Assembly (NCBI GenBank): GCA_947179155.2
Contig: OX359273.1
Span: forward strand, 17,678,875-17,742,874
DNA: 64,000 bases
Direction: 5' to 3'
DNA from: Hedera helix
Taxonomy: Eukaryota; Streptophyta; Magnoliopsida; Apiales; Araliaceae
Below are positions 11,345-22,975 of this stretch, in pieces (position 1 is the stretch's first letter; the number at the start of each line of letters is the position of its first letter). The position numbers and the translations under genes were made by a program. The notes beneath the pieces are model-generated. The model worked only from the letters and a program-made list of their open reading frames with translations, did no database searches and was not told the DNA's origin.

Positions 11345-12922
11345 TCAAAATCTTGAATGATCATCAGTGAAAGTAATAAAATATGAATACCCTCCTCGTG
11401 CATACGTTGTCATAGGTCCATATACATCTGTGTGTACCAACTCTAACAACTCTGTAACTCTTTCTCCTTTTCCACTAAAAGGAGATTTAGTCATTTTACC
11501 CATGAGACAAGATTCACAAGTTGGATATGATTCATAATCAGATAGCTCTAAAAGCCCATCTTTATGCAACTTGTTTAATCTTGTTTCATTAATATGACCA
11601 AGTCTACAGTGCCACAAAAAAGTATAATTTACATTATCTCTTTTCCTTTTCTTAGTTTGTTCAATTTGCAATATATTTTCTTGTAAGTCAAGCAAGTAAA
11701 GTCCATTCAGTAAATTACCAACACCATATAAAACATTATTTTTATAAATAGAACAACTGTTGTTCTTTATTATAATTTCAAAACCATCCTTGTCCAACAT
11801 AGGAATAGAAATAATGTTTCTAATAAGTACTGTAACATAATAACAATTATTTAAACTAATGGATTTGCCCGTAGGCAACACTAAACAATAAGTTCCTACG
11901 GCTAATGCAACAACCTTTGCTCCATTCCCCACACGCAAGATGACTTCATCTTTGTTTAGCTTTCTACTTCTGCTTAGTCCCTGCATAGTATTACATATGT
12001 GAGAACCACAGCCGGTATCTAATACCCAAGTAGAACTTTGACTTACAGAAAAATTTATTTCAATCATGAACAAACCTTGATCTGCGGTTGAAACTTCTCC
12101 AAGCTTCTTCTGCTTTAAACTTGCAATATACTCTTTGCAGTTTCTTTTCCAGTGACCCGACTTATTGCAATGGAAGCATATTCCTTTGCTATCTGGATCT
12201 GCCTTCTTATTATCCTTTACTTTCGCCTTGCCCTTAGCCTTCTTGGATTTCTTCTTTTGGGAAGTTCCCTTGGGCCTCTTCCTTTTCTTGGAAGAATCAT
12301 CTACCAATAAGACTTGGTTCTTTTTAGATGAGAAGTGACCCTCCACAGTTTTCAACATGTTTAGTAACTCAGGCAAGCTGATGTTCAACTTATTCATGTG
12401 AAAATTCACAACAAATTGTGAGAATGTGTCCGGGAGTGACTGCAAGATCAAATCTTGGCTCAACTCCCCATCCATCACAAAACCTAACTGTCCAAGTTGT
12501 TCAATCAGATTGATCATCTTGAGGACATGAGTCTCAACGGCAGTGCCCTCGGTCATCCGAGATCGGAAGAGCTCCTTAGATATCTGATATCTAGCAGTCC
12601 TACTTTGCTCACCATAAAGATCTTTAAGGTGCAGCAGTATAGTAGGAGCATCCATTTTTTCGTGCTGACGCTGAAGCTCGTTAGTCATGGATGCGAGCAT
12701 GATGCATTGAGCCACAACTGCATCATCTTGCCACTTCTTAAAAGTAGCAACTTCTTCCTCAGAGGCATTTACTGCAACAGTTGCAGGGACAGGTGAATTT
12801 AGGACATAGGAAAGCTTTTCAGCAGTGAGAACAATTCTCAAATTCCTTAACCAGTCCGTGTAATTCGGCCCGGTCAGTTTGTTAGCATCAAGTATGCTAC
12901 GCAGTAATAGTGATTTTGACAT
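11345..12922 (-). pseudogene. D1 gag, protease and integrase N-terminus
   Basis: Start chosen at ATG 12920-12922 (MSKSLLLRSILDANKL), the usual first residues of this gag type; the open frame extends 14 codons further without need. Gag has the ILDANKLTGPNYTDWLRNLR start, a conserved UBN2-like body, a Lys-rich tract and one CCHC knuckle CFHCNKSGHWKRNC (residues 249-262). Protease follows with WVLDTGCGSH (Asp about residue 302). The integrase zinc domain shows WHCRLGHINETRL and CESCLMGK, then the first catalytic Asp in HTDVYGP. The frame ends at a TGA in place of Gly after TDDHSRF; D2 keeps GGA there. Confidence 0.9.
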
Positions 12923-13101
12923 TTGTAAAATTCTGCATGTGAAAAATAGACAACATTTTAGCATACATTCATTTTATTAATTACCAAAATAAATTAGGTC
13001 TTTATTTAAATTGGTATCTCCCACTATTTTTCATCAAACTATATTACCCTCTTTATATAGTTCGGCAAATTTAATTAAAAAATTGCTAGTGAGATAAGGA
13101 T

Positions 13102-13450
13102 CCTATTGACATAAGTATAATCTTGTGTGTGCACAACAAATTATAATTTATTCAATAGGTAGACAACTCCTTGTCAATTACATCAACATGTAACTCCTTG
13201 TATTTTGCCTCTTAGATTATTATGATCATGTGTGTGCACATCCAAATCCAAATTATCTAAGTTAAGTCAAACCTAGCACTTCCATATAAGTGAAGAGAAA
13301 AATACTGCCCTTGTGTGTGCACAACAAAACAGTAATGTTCAGTTCCTTATAAGCATCAAATGTGATAAAACAACATCTCAAATGATCAATATAAGCCTTG
13401 TGTGTGCACAACAAACGTATATTGATTATTTGATACTCTATCGTTTTATC
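13102..13450 (-). other. Array of four stem-loops with a common core in the D1 leader
   Basis: Four inverted repeats share an apical stem TTGTG/CACAA (or ATGTG/CACAT) with a 4-base loop, each with its own outer stem. H1: CCTATTG 13102-13108 with CAATAGG 13153-13159, and TATAAT with ATTATA. H2: CTTAGAT 13211-13217 with ATCTAAG 13255-13261. H3: TACTG 13303-13307 with CAGTA 13330-13334. H4: ATCAATATA 13385-13393 with TATATTGAT 13418-13426 and GATAAAAC 13364-13371 with GTTTTATC 13443-13450. They lie 180-530 nt before the gag start. D2 has the same order of hairpins with changed stems. Function is unknown; packaging, dimerisation or translation control are guesses. Confidence 0.75.
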
Positions 13451-13672
13451 ATGCTAGAAGGCGACGTCCGATATTCCAAATATCTTTGAACGTTACAACT
13501 TAATATTTTAGTAGTAGAATAAATAAATTAGAACAATTTTAATTTTATTTAATTGAATTAAACTCCTTTTAATTCATGAATTAAACATTTTAATTCATTT
13601 TATAAATAATATTTATTCTACATCATGAGGGGTTTGTTAATATTAATTGTCTCATCTTATTTAGCGCGCATG

Positions 13673-13675
<3 letters not shown>

Positions 13676-13710
<35 letters not shown>
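13676..13710. repeat. (AT)n microsatellite in the D1 leader
   Basis: Uninterrupted AT repeat of about 16 units just after GCGCGCATGCACACA. Confidence 0.9.
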
Positions 13711-13715
<5 letters not shown>

Positions 13716-14799
13716 CGCGTCATATTATTTAACATGCGAAGCATGTTTGGATAATATATAATATAATATATAATTAGCATGCACATATAGAATACTATAT
13801 TCTACTTGGATTGATTATGGACATTTATTCTAGTTTGGTTCACTAGAGCCACCAAGTGAACCAAATGGTCAAACATAGGGTGCAAGAATAAATTAAATTA
13901 AATATAACTATTACATTTAAATCTGGGCTCCATTACAAATGGGTCTTCATGCGCTCCTTGCTCTTTTGCTCCAATTCTTCAAAATAATTCTAACTAATCC
14001 TATTACAAATTATTTATAATAAATAGAAACCTTGATCAACAGTCAAGGGGAAGTACATAGGAGGGAGATAGAATTATACATAAGAAAAATTAGAAAGACG
14101 AGGTACGCAGACCCCATTTATAAAACCCATTCATTCATGCATCCATTTAAAAATTAAATCCAATCGCATTGGTCAATAGTCCATAATCAATTCCATTTAT
14201 TATCATATATATCAACATATATATCAATAAATAATATTCATCGCATGAATTAAATAAAACATTCCATATATGTATTGGTATCATTTAATGGGCAATTAAA
14301 GTTGCATGAAATCCAATTTCATGTTTAAAATAAACCTTTTATTTTAATTATAAAATTATTTAAAAATAAACTATTTATTTTTATTATTTTAAAATTACCC
14401 AAAATAAACTCTTTTATTTTGAAATTTTAAAATATGTACAAAATTACCAAACGGTTTGGCTAATTAATATATATTATAAATATATCATATATATTAATAA
14501 TATATAAATACTAACCAATCGGTAATATATATATACTCATAATCCGAAAGTGGCTCGGTTAATATATATATATATTACATAATCCGAAAGTGCAGCAGCT
14601 TTATCAATTCATGACACACAATTCGGGACAAGAACTCAAAGCAATCCGTGACATTAATTTCGGGACAACTTGCAAAAAATTTACCGAAAAATGAAGAAAA
14701 CCGTGCGGCAGCTTTTACAATCTAATATATACAATATCATATATCATATATATATATATAACACCTACGGCTGTAAAACACATCTTGACCAAATGGCTT

Positions 14800-14800
14800 G

Positions 14801-14860
<60 letters not shown>
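14800..14860. repeat. (AT)n microsatellite in the D1 leader
   Basis: About 28 TA units; shorter AT tracts at 14468-14580, 14740-14760 and 14945-14963 surround it. It explains the Tyr-Ile open frames on both strands. Confidence 0.92.
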
Positions 14861-14861
<1 letters not shown>

Positions 14862-15147
14862 GGTAAACCATCCGCATGATTGCTGCCAAAACCGAAAACA
14901 GTGCAACACTTTTCTTATTCCCCAATTTCCGAAAAAGCTGTCTTATATATCATATATATATATAAACCGAAAAAGGCTGCTACTGCTTTACCGAAAACAG
15001 GTTATTTCGCTTTAACATTTATTACGAAATCCAAAACCTTTTAATAAAACTAATAATTTTATACAACAAATTATGTCCAATAAATTATTCAAAATATGCA
15101 CCCATACATATATAGAATCAAAACAATTAATAATTCGCATAAAGTTT

Positions 15148-15161
15148 GGCTCTTGATACCA
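15148..15161 (-). promoter_or_regulatory. D1 primer binding site
   Basis: Minus-strand TGGTATCAAGAGCC one base inside the 5' LTR. It resembles the complement of the initiator tRNA-Met 3' end (TGGTATCAGAGCC) with one extra A. Confidence 0.8.
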
Positions 15162-15162
15162 C

Positions 15163-17003
15163 TGTTGGTTTGTAATATTCATAGACGCAATCAAATTGCA
15201 TAAAATAGCGGAAGTATGGTAAAATCAAAATTTAAAATTTACAAACCATAATCCAGGATCGACTTTTATGCGCAATTATTAATTAATAAAGAAATTAGAG
15301 AATTACCCTTGTAGAACTCAAATCTTCAACGGGTACAAGTTCACCTCCAAATCCTTCACGATCTCCTTGAATTTCACCGATTGGATTCCAACGATCAATG
15401 TTAGCCACCCAAGTGTTTGGCCTCTAGAGGTGATCCACCAAGGAATAACAATAATTCAAGAAGTGGGTGATGGCAAACCCTAGTTTTCTCTCTCTAGAGA
15501 ATATGTGAGTACTCTCCCAAAACTTATGGAAGAGTATGTGTGTAACCCTAATCCATAATAAGACTTCTCTTATTTATAGATTTAGTAAACCCTCCTAACA
15601 CCTTTAGGAATAGGGTTTTTAATTAAACTCATAATCTAATTAGGAACTTAATTAATTTAATATAATAATTATAATTCCTAAACTATTTAGGAACTTAATT
15701 ATTAATTATTAGAGTACTCTTATTAATTAATTCCTAAACTATTTAGGAACTAAATAATAATAATAATAATAACAATAATAATAAGACTCCTCTTATTAAT
15801 TTATAATTAGTATTTCTAAAATACTAAATAATAAGTATTAAGCTATTTAATTTATTCTATCTCCATAGTATAAATTAAATATACTTAATTCATTATTACA
15901 ATTATGCCATTTACTTCTTAAATAATTATTTTTTCTTTTGCGGTGTGACCCTTTAGGTTCTCTATATTAAACCGGTTATAGAATAAATTAATTAGAACTA
16001 TTCTAATCTCATTTATATAAATAAATTAAACTATTTAATTCATTTAAATAAATAATATTTATTCCATAATAAGGGTAAGCCCCCTTAGCGATCAACGACT
16101 TTCCAGATAATATAGATTTCAACATTTAATCACAAAAGAACCTATTCAGCGAATAGTTACTGTACAATTCAATCCTTCTACCTCACAACGTCCCAATCAA
16201 ATATAAGACATGGTATAACTGTCAAGTCTTATTTTATTTGATTATATGCATTTCGATCCTTAAATGAATAACTCTAATTAATGTAAATTAGAAACTACTT
16301 TCTAATTTTCATTCTGCCTTGGTCAAGGACTACTGAGTTGTCATTTATCGAATCGCATAGGACATTCTCTTCTTTTACTATAAGTGATAGATTCTTTGTT
16401 GATCATTCACCTATCTCCATGTATGACTTATTATATCCGATCATACCCTTTGATACACCCTAAAGGTTTTAAGGAATATGTCAAAACATAATTCATCATA
16501 CACAAGATACTGTGATGATCTCAAGTCCAAGGATCACTTGTACTACTATCACAAAATGAACTCCTATTGACAGGCAAGTAAGACTCCATTAGGTGTTCCT
16601 TGAGCGAGTCACGTTCAGTGAACTTATTCTCTAATAAGCACCTACATACTTGCTTTAGTGTCTCTACACAAATGATTATGAGATCAATCATCCTCTTCAT
16701 AAGAGCAAGCATAGTATGTACTAATCTATCCGGATTCACTAATCCCCATTTTAGTGATCCCACGATTAGGAACAATTTTAGTTTTGAGCTATCTTGAATT
16801 TAGATCTCATTAGCATGATCATCATCATGATTCTAAAAGCATTGCTCAACAACTATGAGTTTATCACAATTAATATTATCTTATTAAATATGGATAAAGA
16901 AAATGCCTTTGTATAAATAAACTTTTATTAATAATTGAATAAGATTACAAAGTACATGCTACATCATATTAAATATGATTGGCTTGTGTGCATACTACTT
17001 TTA
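15163..17003 (-). repeat. D1 5' LTR
   Basis: 1841 bp, copy of 7127-8968 with about 16 substitutions. Its terminal CA has become TA at 17002-17003. A minus-strand TATAAATA lies at 15571-15578 and would be the promoter of the element. Confidence 0.95.
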
Positions 17004-17752
17004 GTTATATGCAAAGATGTTTTAATGTGCCTTTGTGAAACAAGTTGACTTGAACTGTTAATATGTGGTAGTTGGTTTAAGACAATTGTTCTCATTGCAC
17101 ATTGTATGTCATGATAGATACTAGACATGAAGCGTAGATTAAATGTGAGGCATGTTATGCATGAAATATGTATGTACTGCAAAGCATAGTATGCATGAAG
17201 CATGATTGAACTGTTTTACGTGTTATGTGAAACTGTTAGACTTGCTGAGCCGTCGTGCTCACCCTTGCTTAAAATAAAACATTACAGAGTAGCTTGAAGA
17301 AGCCGATTACTTCGGTAGTGGCAAAGATGAAGATTGACTAACGAGTCATCAAGATTGAAACGTAGGTGCTTTCGTAGTAAAACCTTGGGGTAGATTAATT
17401 CATTTACTTGTGTAAGTATATATGAAGAGTTTATGTTTTGTTGTGCTATAGATTAGCAAACTTAAAATGTTAAGAGAACATTTACATATTATTTTTAATA
17501 TCATTTTCAGACGTTGTCCTTTATGTATAAGGATAATAGGATGGTGTGATTGAGTCATTATGCATATGATCTCAAAGTGGTAATAGGATTTTAAAGATTG
17601 CGATTCTGGAATAGAAAGAGATGATGTAAAGTTGTAAATAAATGATTATATAGCAATTATAATATTGTTGTAATTCATGAACAATAAAGAAAAGTAGTAC
17701 TAGTGTTGAACCGGATCCGAGGTTAAAGGAATCCGGATTTGGGGTCGTCACA
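17004..17752 (+). repeat. Element G 5' LTR, right part
   Basis: Resumes after the GTTAT target duplication (17004-17008) of D1 and ends GGATTTGGGGTCGTCACA at 17752, the same terminus as the LTR of C in reverse. No gene is seen. Confidence 0.85.
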
Positions 17753-17754
17753 AG

Positions 17755-17767
17755 TTGGTATCAGAGC
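17755..17767 (+). promoter_or_regulatory. Element G primer binding site
   Basis: TTGGTATCAGAGC, complementary to the 3' end of initiator tRNA-Met, two bases after the LTR end. This fixes the orientation of G as plus. Confidence 0.9.
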
Positions 17768-18980
17768 TGATAGGTTATAAACCTTAGGTAAGAGTACCTT
17801 AGGCTATAACCGTAGTAGAAGATAAGTAAAATGATAAATGAATAAACTCCAGAAGAGTTTAAGTAATAAAAGATGAATTTGAAAAATTCATATATAGAAG
17901 ATTATCCAAAGATGGATTTAAGAAGATATAAGAGAGATGAAAAAGGTCATGTTGTACCTAATTTGAAGAAATGATAGAAAATATCTTATGATAAGATTTT
18001 GAGAAGCATAAAGAAAATGCTAATAAGGTCATGAAATGATCTAGGGAGGTGAACTCGTAATGAGGCAGATGTGCTAAAATATGAATGAAGAGAATTCGTA
18101 TTCAGTTAAGAAAAATTAGTGGTTTGTGGGTTTTTAATTGAGGACTCATATTAGTAGCTGAGTTGTACGATTCCTTGTATGGGCAGGGAATTTGTGCTTG
18201 GTTTTAGAACTGCTTAGCTTCCAATATTAATATAGTGGTTGAGTTGAACGAACCCTTGTATGGGCGGGGGCTATGATATGTCAGCGAACCAATTTGGGAG
18301 ATGCTGTTGCGAAACTTGCACGAACAGTGTGTATCGAAGAAGAAAGATATGCACTGGTGGCATGTGTTTCCTTACAGTGTTGAACAGTTGGGAAACTGAT
18401 GTATTTGTTCTTGGTTTACCGACCGCTTGACTTCTTATATTGATTAGTGGCCGAGTTGACCAATTTCTTGTATGGGCAGGAGATTGTGTTTGGTTTGACA
18501 ACCACTTAGCTTCCTATAATGATAATCGATTTGAACCTGGTGTCACACTATTTAGTGTATATATGGTGAGAAGGTGATTCTTTTCTCATAATATATTGGA
18601 TAGGTAGAGAAAATTAAGATAAGTACGTGTTCTTAAAACTCATACTGATGGTAAGTTCGTGACTCATAATCGTATGGTGAAACCCCTCAGCGAATGGACG
18701 ATGTTGGTCTGACTAGGATAAGTTCCCCAACCCATATGATTGTGGCACGTACCTGAACTCCTAATGTGTGGTAAGTTTGATGAACAGTGAGTATTGGTAG
18801 AGTTAAGTAGTAAGATTAAAGCTATACTAGATATAGTTATTAAGCTGGAAAAGAATGTGGAGGAATTTGAGGTTTTAGGATATTCCAAATCTTCTAGCTA
18901 TGCTAGACTTTGAAATTCTTAAAATCGTGCTAAATTCGCACTGTTGTGCTTTTGAAAAGACAAATGAATTTTCTTGTTTT
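17768..18980 (+). other. Element G leader remnant with degenerate repeats
   Basis: Internal sequence after the primer site, with no gag and no credible reading frame. Three degenerate copies of a roughly 85-bp unit (GAGTTGNACNANTNCTTGTATGGGC..., with CTTAGCTTCC-type ends) begin near 18155, 18243 and 18454; the middle one carries an insert of about 130 bp. The right edge, where F resumes, is put near 18980 from the phrase TATTATTAACCTTATA shared with the C LTR at 44286 and is uncertain. Confidence 0.5.
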
Positions 18981-21388
18981 ATTATTAACCTTATAAGCCT
19001 AAGTACTAGCATTTAATCATATAAGCCTAGCATGGAACACTTAAAAATATTATCATCTTTTGATAATATTTTAATCACTTAATAAGGATATTAACCATTT
19101 AATATTCTTTATCACTTGTGTAATATTATTAACTATTTAATAATATTTTATTGAGTTACTAATATTATTAATCATTTACAAATATCTTAATTAAGTTTCT
19201 AATATTATTAACCATTTAATAATATTTTATTCATTTTATAATATTATTAATCATTTAATAATATTTTATTAAATTTTTTAATAGTATTAATTATTTAATA
19301 ATATTTTATTAAGTTTCTAATATTATTAATCATTTAATAACATTTTATTTAAATTTCTAATATTATTAATTATTTAAAAATATTTTCTTTATTTTATAAT
19401 AGTTAATAATATTTAACTCTTCACCAAAAGATTATATCATTTTAACATTACTCATAATGATTAAGTGATATATTACTTAATCTTCAAGATTTTAAATCAA
19501 TTTATTATTATATCAATAAATAATCATTTTTATTCAAATAATAGTCAAACACTATTTAAACAATTTAATTTAATTATTTAACTCTTATAATTCAAATAAT
19601 TTAATAACCAATTAATGCCATTGATATAACAAATGACTAAATTACCCGTTATTTTCATTATTAACTTATTTTAACAAATAATAGTCCAAAAATTATATTT
19701 CATAATTTTATAATTTAATTTACAATAATTTCTTCAATCCTTCTTAACTCAATCGTATTTATTAAAAATATCAAACTGCCTTATTATTTTTTTATATCTT
19801 CTGGATATCTTTAGTATAATATATATCACTCACAAAATAATTTTTTTGTAATTTTCCAAGTTCATTTCCTATTTTTAAATTGGCCATTTTTGTCCAAAAT
19901 AGCAACATTTATCAAAAATTAACAAAATTTATACAGTAGCTACATATGACCACATACTAACTCCACAAAAAGTTTCATAATTTTCTGGGTTGTAAAACTC
20001 AAGTTATAACCATTTCTTTTTTAAATTATAAAATGTTTACCGGGCCATAACTCACTCATCCAAAGTCGGAATAAGCTCATTTTTGACCAGTAGCTTTCTT
20101 ATAACATATATTACCAGTAATAAAAATTTCAGAATTTTGGAAACAATATAAGTGGTCAAAATAGCCTCGACAAAAATCTAGATAGTGGGGTTTTGATGAA
20201 ATTACCGACATGAACTGTTTTACGAGAAAAATCATCACGGAAAGCTCGTTTAATATTTTTTAGTTGTTCCACTTGAAAAAGTTTTTTATCTCATAGATCT
20301 ACTATCCAAAATTTACAGATCTCGATTACGAGTTACGAAATGTGAACAGTAACTCTGGGAACCGGACTGTTCCATTTAAACTTTTCCGACAAGATTGATT
20401 TCATGTATTTGTTCAACTTTTTCGACACTAATGCATACAAAACTCATTTTACACCCATGCAACCATAGATCTACCACTCTAGCATGTATTTAATATTAGA
20501 GAGTTTTGAAAATAGGTTTTGACCATCAAAATACATTTTAACCATAAAAAAATACTTTTTATACACACGCATGAACATATACACATAGTATACATATATT
20601 CATCAAATTTCCTCCATCAAATCTTCTAACCCTTCATGATTCCACATCACATAAACTCCCACAACCAACCATGACAAGTACTTTTAAAAGAACTTTTAAC
20701 CATAGAAAAGTAAAAATACATAATGATAAAACACTTTTAAACCTTGACGATCTAGATGCTCTTCTTTTCTTCCTTCCAAAGTATGATATGAGACTAGATG
20801 GCATGCACCTTTACTCTACTTGATCTATCCAAGAGGCTATAACCAAGATTTTTAAGTGTTTCTCTCAAAACTCTCAAGAACACAAGAACACTCTTGTTTT
20901 TTCTAGAGAACTCTCTTTCTTTTCTCTCTCTAAATGACTAACACTTGAACTAATGAAATGAATGAGGAGTGTAATACACAATTAACTAGTGAAAATGTAT
21001 ACTTACAATGTGTGTAAGTATGCACATCAAGTGCACCTCAAGTAGGCTTTCTAGCATGCAATGGGGAAGAGTGATGTAGGGTGGTCTTCTTAAGATAGCT
21101 TGGAGCAATGCACCCCAAGTGGGTCCCCCCTCACATGGCTGGCCACCTCTTTCTATTTTCTCCCATTTTTGATTTTTCTTTGTCTTAATTGCTAATATAT
21201 ATACATATATATATAATTACCAACTTGTATAAACATTAACCATCCTTTTGACTTTATGTTGGGTTCTAAGTTGGACTCTTGAATTAATTTAATTGTGCTC
21301 AATTAATTCATTTTATTAAACTAATACTAACTAACCCATGATACTTGAAATTAAATTAAGTAGTGGTCTAGTTTAATTAAATCATGGT
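18980..21388 (-). repeat. Element F LTR, piece 2
   Basis: AT-rich LTR sequence on the minus strand, related to the LTRs of C and G: degenerate TAATATTATTAANCATTTAATAATATTTTA units at 19060-19400, an ACACTCTTGTT...TCTAGAG-type leader near 20890, and the AATTAATTTAATTGTGCTC-type end. It is interrupted at ATGGT (21384-21388) by element A. No gene is seen. Confidence 0.72.
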
Positions 21389-22257
21389 TGTTGTCAGATT
21401 TATGTATAGACAAATTCACGCAAGTATACGTGGCCAACAAGTAATATAATAGTAAGTAAAGTATCGATCCCACAAGGAAATAATAATAATAATATTCAAG
21501 TACTAATTTTATATCAACTCAATTTTATTTAAACAACCGATTCAAGTTTTATGGAATTAAATTAACTAATTAAAATAAGCAAATTATTAAGCAAATATGA
21601 ATACCAGATTTGAAAGTTAAGACTACAACTTCCCCCAATGTTTCTCATAAATATTTTCACTCTCTTGACAACTATTTAATCAATACAATTCATTAAGCGG
21701 AAATTCATAAGTATTTATTAAATCTTTTCCAAGAGTTTGACAAAAATATCTATTCTAATTAATTTACTATATTCCTATGTAAAATAATTAAGAATAGATT
21801 CATTAAGTTTAAATTCCCAAAGCACTTACATGCAACATATAAATATATTCCTATTTTATACGTAATGCATGTTATCATATTTAGATCAAAATCTAGATTT
21901 CATCTTCCAATGCCATCTAGGAAATCAAATAATTGTATGGCCAAACAATTATAACATGTAAGCACAAAATATGATAAATGAATTATAAAGATTAATAATT
22001 GAAACAAGAGAGAATTAATTTATACTAAACATCGGGTTTCATTGTAATCTTAAAATAAAATTAGTTCATAACTAAATAAAAAGAATTCCACAAATTAAAC
22101 AACATCGTAACAAAAATTAAAGAGAAAAGAATAAAGGATAAACTATTTTGTAGCACTTCTTCAATCTCCAAATCTTGAACTCTTGATGTTGCCTCCTTTG
22201 CTTCAATGTTTCAATGTAGCTCTAGGTTATTGTGTGTTTGTGCTCTCCCCTTGTCAT

Positions 22258-22267
22258 GTATTTATAG
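22258..22267 (-). promoter_or_regulatory. TATA box of the element A LTR
   Basis: CTATAAATAC on the minus strand. The 5' LTR copy, the active one, is at 30845-30854. Confidence 0.65.
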
Positions 22268-22446
22268 GCCTCCAATATACCCAAACCCTAATAGGATTTA
22301 TTGTCCAAATCCTAGTAGGATTTATTTTCCAAACCCTAATAGGATTTTTAAGCCTTCCTTTTTACTTTATTTTTGCCTTTAATAATTATTTTTGTGGAAT
22401 AATTTGACTGCATCAGCGCCGCGCACTATTCATCACTCTGCTGCCA

Positions 22447-22664
22447 AAAACGACGTCACTTTGCAAAGGAAAAAACTGAGTTCAGGCCGTCCGCGCATTG
22501 CGCGGTATCTGTCCAGCACCGCTCAATAAAACGACGCCGTATCCGTGCCCTGCCTCCTTCCGCTGAACATCCGCGCATTGCGCGCACTGTTGCTTCTGCC
22601 GGGTCCCCTGAAACGACGTCGTTCCACTTCCGGTTTTCGTCACCTGCATGCGCGCATGGCGCGG
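22447..22664 (-). promoter_or_regulatory. Alternating CpG motif array in the A 3' LTR (U3)
   Basis: Motif Q (AAAACGACGTCA 22447, AAAACGACGCCGT 22528, AAACGACGTCGTT 22611) alternates with motif P (CCGCGCATTGCGCG 22491, the same 22571, a variant GCGCGCATGGCGCGG 22650). Spacing from Q to Q and P to P is 79-83 bp; the spacers are unrelated. It lies about 180-400 bp upstream of the TATA box. Q holds a GACGTC core like bZIP C-box sites; binding is only a suggestion. The identical array is in the 5' LTR. Confidence 0.8.
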
Positions 22665-22960
22665 GAGTCCGGAGGAGTATTTACGAGATTGCCACCGCGC
22701 TGGATTTTTACAGTTAGCTCCCTCAGGTTTCTGCTTTATTACGATTTTGCCACCGCCTTCTTGCAGAATTACACTTTTGCCCTTCCTTCTTTATTTCCTA
22801 CACACTAAAATATAAAATAAATAAATATAATATAAAAACGCTAAAAATAATAATAATGTATAATAATAAATAAAACACCTAAATTCCTAAAAATACTTAA
22901 AGACTCGCAATTAATTAAGTCTAAAAATATTAAATAAATAGATATAAAATCTAATTATCA

Positions 22961-22975
22961 AATACCCCCAAACTT
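22961..22975 (-). promoter_or_regulatory. Element A polypurine tract
   Basis: Minus-strand AAGTTTGGGGGTATT, directly before the 3' LTR. A second, similar tract is at 24185-24202. Confidence 0.8.

Larger units (their letters stand above)
12923..15162 (-). other. D1 5' leader between primer site and gag
   Basis: A 2.2-kb untranslated leader without a credible gene. From gag outwards it holds a four-hairpin array (13102-13450), an (AT)n tract near 13676-13710, and a 0.9-kb stretch (about 14060-15030) absent from D2. That stretch contains AT microsatellites alternating with short CCGAAA and GCAGC pieces. Open frames in it consist only of Tyr-Ile repeats from the (TA)n tracts. Confidence 0.75.
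7127..17003 (-). mobile_element. Element D1: complete Ty1/Copia retrotransposon
   Basis: A 9.9-kb minus-strand Copia element with two LTRs (7127-8968 and 15163-17003) and the 5-bp duplication GTTAT at 7122-7126 and 17004-17008. The order gag, protease, integrase, RT, RNase H is typical of Copia. The LTRs differ by about 16 substitutions and one 1-base gap in 1841 bp (0.9%), counted by eye. Three premature stops break a single continuous gag-pol frame. It lies inside the LTR of G. The lineage (Tork or Angela-like) is not settled here. D2 is an older member of the same family. Confidence 0.95.
3355..18980 (+). mobile_element. Element G: truncated Tekay-like Ty3/Gypsy carrying D1
   Basis: A plus-oriented element with an LTR starting TGTAATATCCC at 3355 and ending GGGGTCGTCACA at 17752, followed by a tRNA-iMet-type primer site. 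The Copia element D1 is inserted in this LTR. Without D1 the LTR is about 4.5 kb. Only about 1.2 kb of internal sequence follows, with no gag or pol, and then the host LTR F resumes near 18980. The 5 bases before the element (GTTTA, 3350-3354) are not found again at the far side, so the 3' part of G was removed by a deletion that also took roughly 0.9 kb of F. The right boundary is approximate. Confidence 0.75.
21389..22960 (-). repeat. Element A 3' LTR
   Basis: 1572 bp, TGTTGTCAGATTTATG to CTAATTATCA on +. It includes a TATA box at 22258-22267 (minus) and an array of CpG-rich motifs at 22447-22664. Short open frames in it occur identically in both LTRs and look accidental. Confidence 0.97.

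Noticed and set aside
13081..13450. CRISPR-like array (regularly spaced GTGTGTGCACA repeats)
   Set aside because: Plant retrotransposon leader; the repeats are hairpin cores with related flanks, not spacers, and no Cas genes are present.
14715..15015. Open frames rich in Tyr-Ile on both strands
   Set aside because: They are products of (TA)n microsatellites in the D1 leader.
17755..17767. Real tRNA-Met gene near the primer sites
   Set aside because: Only the 3'-end complement is present at each site, with no cloverleaf.
22183..22808. Two open frames (74 and 87 codons), also at 30770-31395
   Set aside because: They are identical only because the two LTRs are nearly identical; they run antisense to the element and have no recognisable domain.
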